This document shows positions 62,225 through 64,000 of a stretch of 64,000 nucleotides of DNA, in pieces; within the stretch, counting starts at the first letter, position 1, and every line of letters starts with the position of its first letter. The position numbers and the translations under genes are program-made. The stretch spans positions 4,650,001 to 4,714,000 of the forward strand of contig OY970288.1 of NCBI GenBank assembly GCA_963716085.1, in the 5' to 3' direction. Source of the stretch: Persicitalea sp963716085. GTDB lineage: Bacteria > Bacteroidota > Bacteroidia > Cytophagales > Spirosomataceae. The notes under the pieces are model-generated. The model saw only the letters and a program-made list of their open reading frames with translations, was not told where the DNA came from and did not search any database.

Positions 62225-62737
62225 ATGGGCAGGAAAGTTTTGGTACTCAATCAGGATTATAGTGCGCTGAGTGTGTGTTCCGTACCGAAGGCTTTTCTGT
62301 TGGTTTATATGCAAAAGGCCGACATGGTCGCTCATTCCCCCACGCACGTGCTACGCACGGTGAGCGAATCTTACCCCATGCCGACCGTAGTGCGGCTTCG
62401 CCGTTATGTTCACCTGCCTTACCGGGGCGTGGTCATGACCCGCCAAAACATCTTCAAGCGCGATGGCAACCGCTGCCAGTACTGCGGTACCCACGACAAC
62501 CTTACCCTCGACCACGTGCTGCCCAAGTCGCGCGGCGGCAAAACCAACTGGGACAACCTGGCTACGGCTTGCAAGGGGTGCAACTCCCGTAAGGGCGACT
62601 ACACCCCCGAAGAAGCTTCCATGCCACTGCGGCAAAGGCCCTTCCGTCCGTCTTTTCTGATGTTTATCCGGGATTTATCGGGTACAGTGGACGAAGGATG
62701 GCTACCCTACCTGGGTGCCAAGGAAGCGAACTATTGA
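62225..62737 (+). CDS. HNH endonuclease
   Basis: A 170-residue protein of the HNH type. It has CQYCG and CKGCNSRKGDY for zinc binding and the core LTLDHVLPKSRGGKTNWDNL. The N-terminal part (MGRKVLVLNQDYSALSVCSVPKAFLLVYMQKADMV) is the usual conserved start of this Bacteroidota and cyanobacterial HNH branch. It cuts or nicks DNA in an unknown process; it is not a mobile intron component. It is conserved near housekeeping genes such as rpsA. Confidence 0.9.
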   Translation: MGRKVLVLNQDYSALSVCSVPKAFLLVYMQKADMVAHSPTHVLRTVSESYPMPTVVRLRRYVHLPYRGVVMTRQNIFKRDGNRCQYCGTHDNLTLDHVLPKSRGGKTNWDNLATACKGCNSRKGDYTPEEASMPLRQRPFRPSFLMFIRDLSGTVDEGWLPYLGAKEANY

Positions 62738-62788
62738 AGCCCATTTTTAAAAATGTCTCAGTGTCAGGTCTCGTCTTGAAAAAAACGT

Positions 62789-62796
62789 TACCTTTG
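62789..62796 (+). promoter_or_regulatory. -7 box of rpsA
   Basis: TACCTTTG lies 93 bp before the rpsA ATG and matches the Bacteroidota -7 element. No TTG stands at the expected distance. Confidence 0.5.
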
Positions 62797-62888
62797 CGGT
62801 CTGTTTTCCCAAAAAAGTTATTTTTTCATCAATTTCAGCCCATCCGTCCGGGGGCTGATGTATTTCAGGGCGGTTCTATTCATTATTT

Positions 62889-64000
62889 ATGGCAAAAATC
62901 AGAAAAGATTTAGTGGTTCCCGATTTCAACTGGGACACCGCTGACGACAAAGGCTTCGGCACGGGCTATTCCGACGCGGATCGCACGCGGCTTGAGGAAA
63001 TGTACGGCGACACCGTCGGTGCGGTTACGGAAAAAGAAGTACTCAACGGTACCGTAGTGGGCATCACCGACCGCGAGGTGATTTTGAACATCGGTTTCAA
63101 ATCCGATGGCATCGTATCATCTAACGAATTCCGTGACTTGCCCGACCTGAAAATCGGTGATGAAGTCGAGGTTTATGTAGAAACCCAGGAGGATTCCAAC
63201 GGTCAGCTCATTCTTTCGCGCAAGAAGGCGAAGGTAATCACGGCCTGGAACCACATTCAGGAGTCGTTCGACGGCGACCGTGTAATGGACGCCACCGTGA
63301 AGCGCCGCACCAAGGGCGGCCTGATCGTGGACGTGTACGGCATCGAGGCATTCTTGCCCGGTTCCCAAATCGACGTGAAGCCCATCCGTGACTTCGACGT
63401 GTTCGTCGGCAAGCGCATGGAGGTGAAAGTCGTCAAAATCAACCACGCCAACGACAACGTGGTAGTTTCGCACAAGATATTGATCGAGAAGGATCTCGAG
63501 GCGCAGCGCCAACTTATCCTCAACAACCTCGAAAAAGGTCAGGTACTGGAAGGCATCATCAAGAACATGACCAACTTCGGTGCCTTCATCGACCTCGGTG
63601 GGGTGGATGGTCTGCTGCACATCACGGATATTTCGTGGGGCCGCATCGGTCACCCGTCCGACGTGCTGGCGCTGGATCAGAAAATGAACGTCGTAGTGCT
63701 GGACTTCGACGAAGCCAAGAAGCGCATTTCACTGGGCTTGAAGCAACTGCAAGCTCATCCGTGGGACTCCCTACCCGAAGATTTGGGTGTGGGCACCAAG
63801 GTGAAAGGCCGCATCGTGAACGTAGCCGATTACGGCGCATTCCTCGAAATCATTCCCGGGGTGGAAGGCTTGATCCACGTATCCGAAATGTCGTGGTCGC
63901 AACACCTGCGCAATCCGCAGGAATTCCTGAAAGTCAACGACGAGCTGGACGCCGTGATCCTAACCATGGATCTGAACGACCGCAAAATGTCGTTGGGTAT
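62889..64000 (+). CDS. rpsA: 30S ribosomal protein S1, N-terminal part
   Basis: From the ATG at 62889 the frame is open to the window end, so the 3' end is missing. The product begins MAKIRKDLVVPDFNWDTADD and then shows successive S1 RNA-binding repeats: GTVVGITDREVILNIGFKSDG, ATVKRRTKGGLIVDVYGIEAFLPGSQ, GIIKNMTNFGAFIDLGGVDGLLHITDISW and GRIVNVADYGAFLEIIPGVEGLIHVSEMSW. About 370 residues are visible here of roughly 590 expected. It binds mRNA on the small ribosomal subunit; in Bacteroidota it is important because mRNAs often lack a Shine-Dalgarno sequence. Confidence 0.93.
   Translation, partial: MAKIRKDLVVPDFNWDTADDKGFGTGYSDADRTRLEEMYGDTVGAVTEKEVLNGTVVGITDREVILNIGFKSDGIVSSNEFRDLPDLKIGDEVEVYVETQEDSNGQLILSRKKAKVITAWNHIQESFDGDRVMDATVKRRTKGGLIVDVYGIEAFLPGSQIDVKPIRDFDVFVGKRMEVKVVKINHANDNVVVSHKILIEKDLEAQRQLILNNLEKGQVLEGIIKNMTNFGAFIDLGGVDGLLHITDISWGRIGHPSDVLALDQKMNVVVLDFDEAKKRISLGLKQLQAHPWDSLPEDLGVGTKVKGRIVNVADYGAFLEIIPGVEGLIHVSEMSWSQHLRNPQEFLKVNDELDAVILTMDLNDRKMSLG

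Noticed and set aside
62225..62737. HNH gene as part of a mobile intron or restriction system
   Set aside because: The protein belongs to a stand-alone conserved branch and has no methylase, intron or phage genes beside it.

Overview
The window looks like chromosomal DNA of a Bacteroidota bacterium of the order Cytophagales (Spirosomataceae/Cytophagaceae type). This rests on the mix of families (imelysin/DUF4856, HTTM, DUF6934, TlpA- and SusD-era style lipoproteins, CheB-CheR-kinase fusions, DUF3467), on many lipoproteins with a free position after the lipobox Cys, on start sites without clear Shine-Dalgarno sequences, and on repeated promoter boxes of the Bacteroidota type (TTG, about 20 nt, TAnnTTTG). 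No rRNA, tRNA, CRISPR array or prophage was seen. One transposase-like gene (a REP-associated tyrosine transposase) is present.

Layout. 1-5 kb: end of a DUF6934 gene with a small partner, an M28 peptidase, then a minus-strand pair (lipoprotein and beta-barrel) downstream of a LuxR-type regulator whose receiver domain has lost its phosphoacceptor Asp. 5.2-6.4 kb: REP-like repeats, their transposase, and a HEPN/MNT toxin-antitoxin locus in which only the C-terminal end of the HEPN gene remains. 6.5-16 kb: DUF808 membrane protein, two CheB-type proteins (one fused to CheR, PAS and a histidine kinase), a PaaE-like reductase, a Tat-exported sugar isomerase-like protein and a GH144-like glucanase. 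16-23.3 kb: a truncated Crp gene followed by an iron-uptake-like set: PepSY protein, DUF4856 lipoprotein, imelysin, HTTM protein and a FecA-like TonB-dependent receptor. 23.5-25.5 kb: a divergent lipoprotein/AztD-like zinc chaperone pair whose two promoters are each covered by two copies of the palindrome TTGCAACnnnGTTGCAA, best explained as a Zur-type metal operator. 25.5-42.4 kb: mostly single housekeeping or accessory genes (HerA-like ATPase, sulfatase, acetyltransferase, metallo-hydrolase, acyl-CoA ligase, two alpha/beta hydrolases, MscS channel, CysM, a VapC-type toxin pair, a SulP transporter, a TlpA-like protein). 42.5-47.5 kb: a short dcw segment (rsmH, ftsL, ftsI), yidD, and lgt carrying a frameshift. 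47.6-57.5 kb: envelope proteins (Omp85 family, cyclophilin, LolA, aspartyl protease with PDZ, M1 peptidase). 57.7-64 kb: a two-subunit molybdenum hydroxylase, a frameshifted NTF2-like gene, smpB, an HNH nuclease and the start of rpsA.

The main unexplained structure is (i) the double-operator metal switch at 24.1-24.3 kb; (ii) a repeated element of about 115 bp at 20.8 and 30.9 kb whose end hairpins differ between copies but stay self-complementary within each copy, one copy lying over the start of the TonB receptor gene; (iii) three strong hairpins in a row at 25.5-25.7 kb; and (iv) three genes, including normally essential lgt, that each carry exactly one base too many. No complete new defence or mobile system is convincingly visible.
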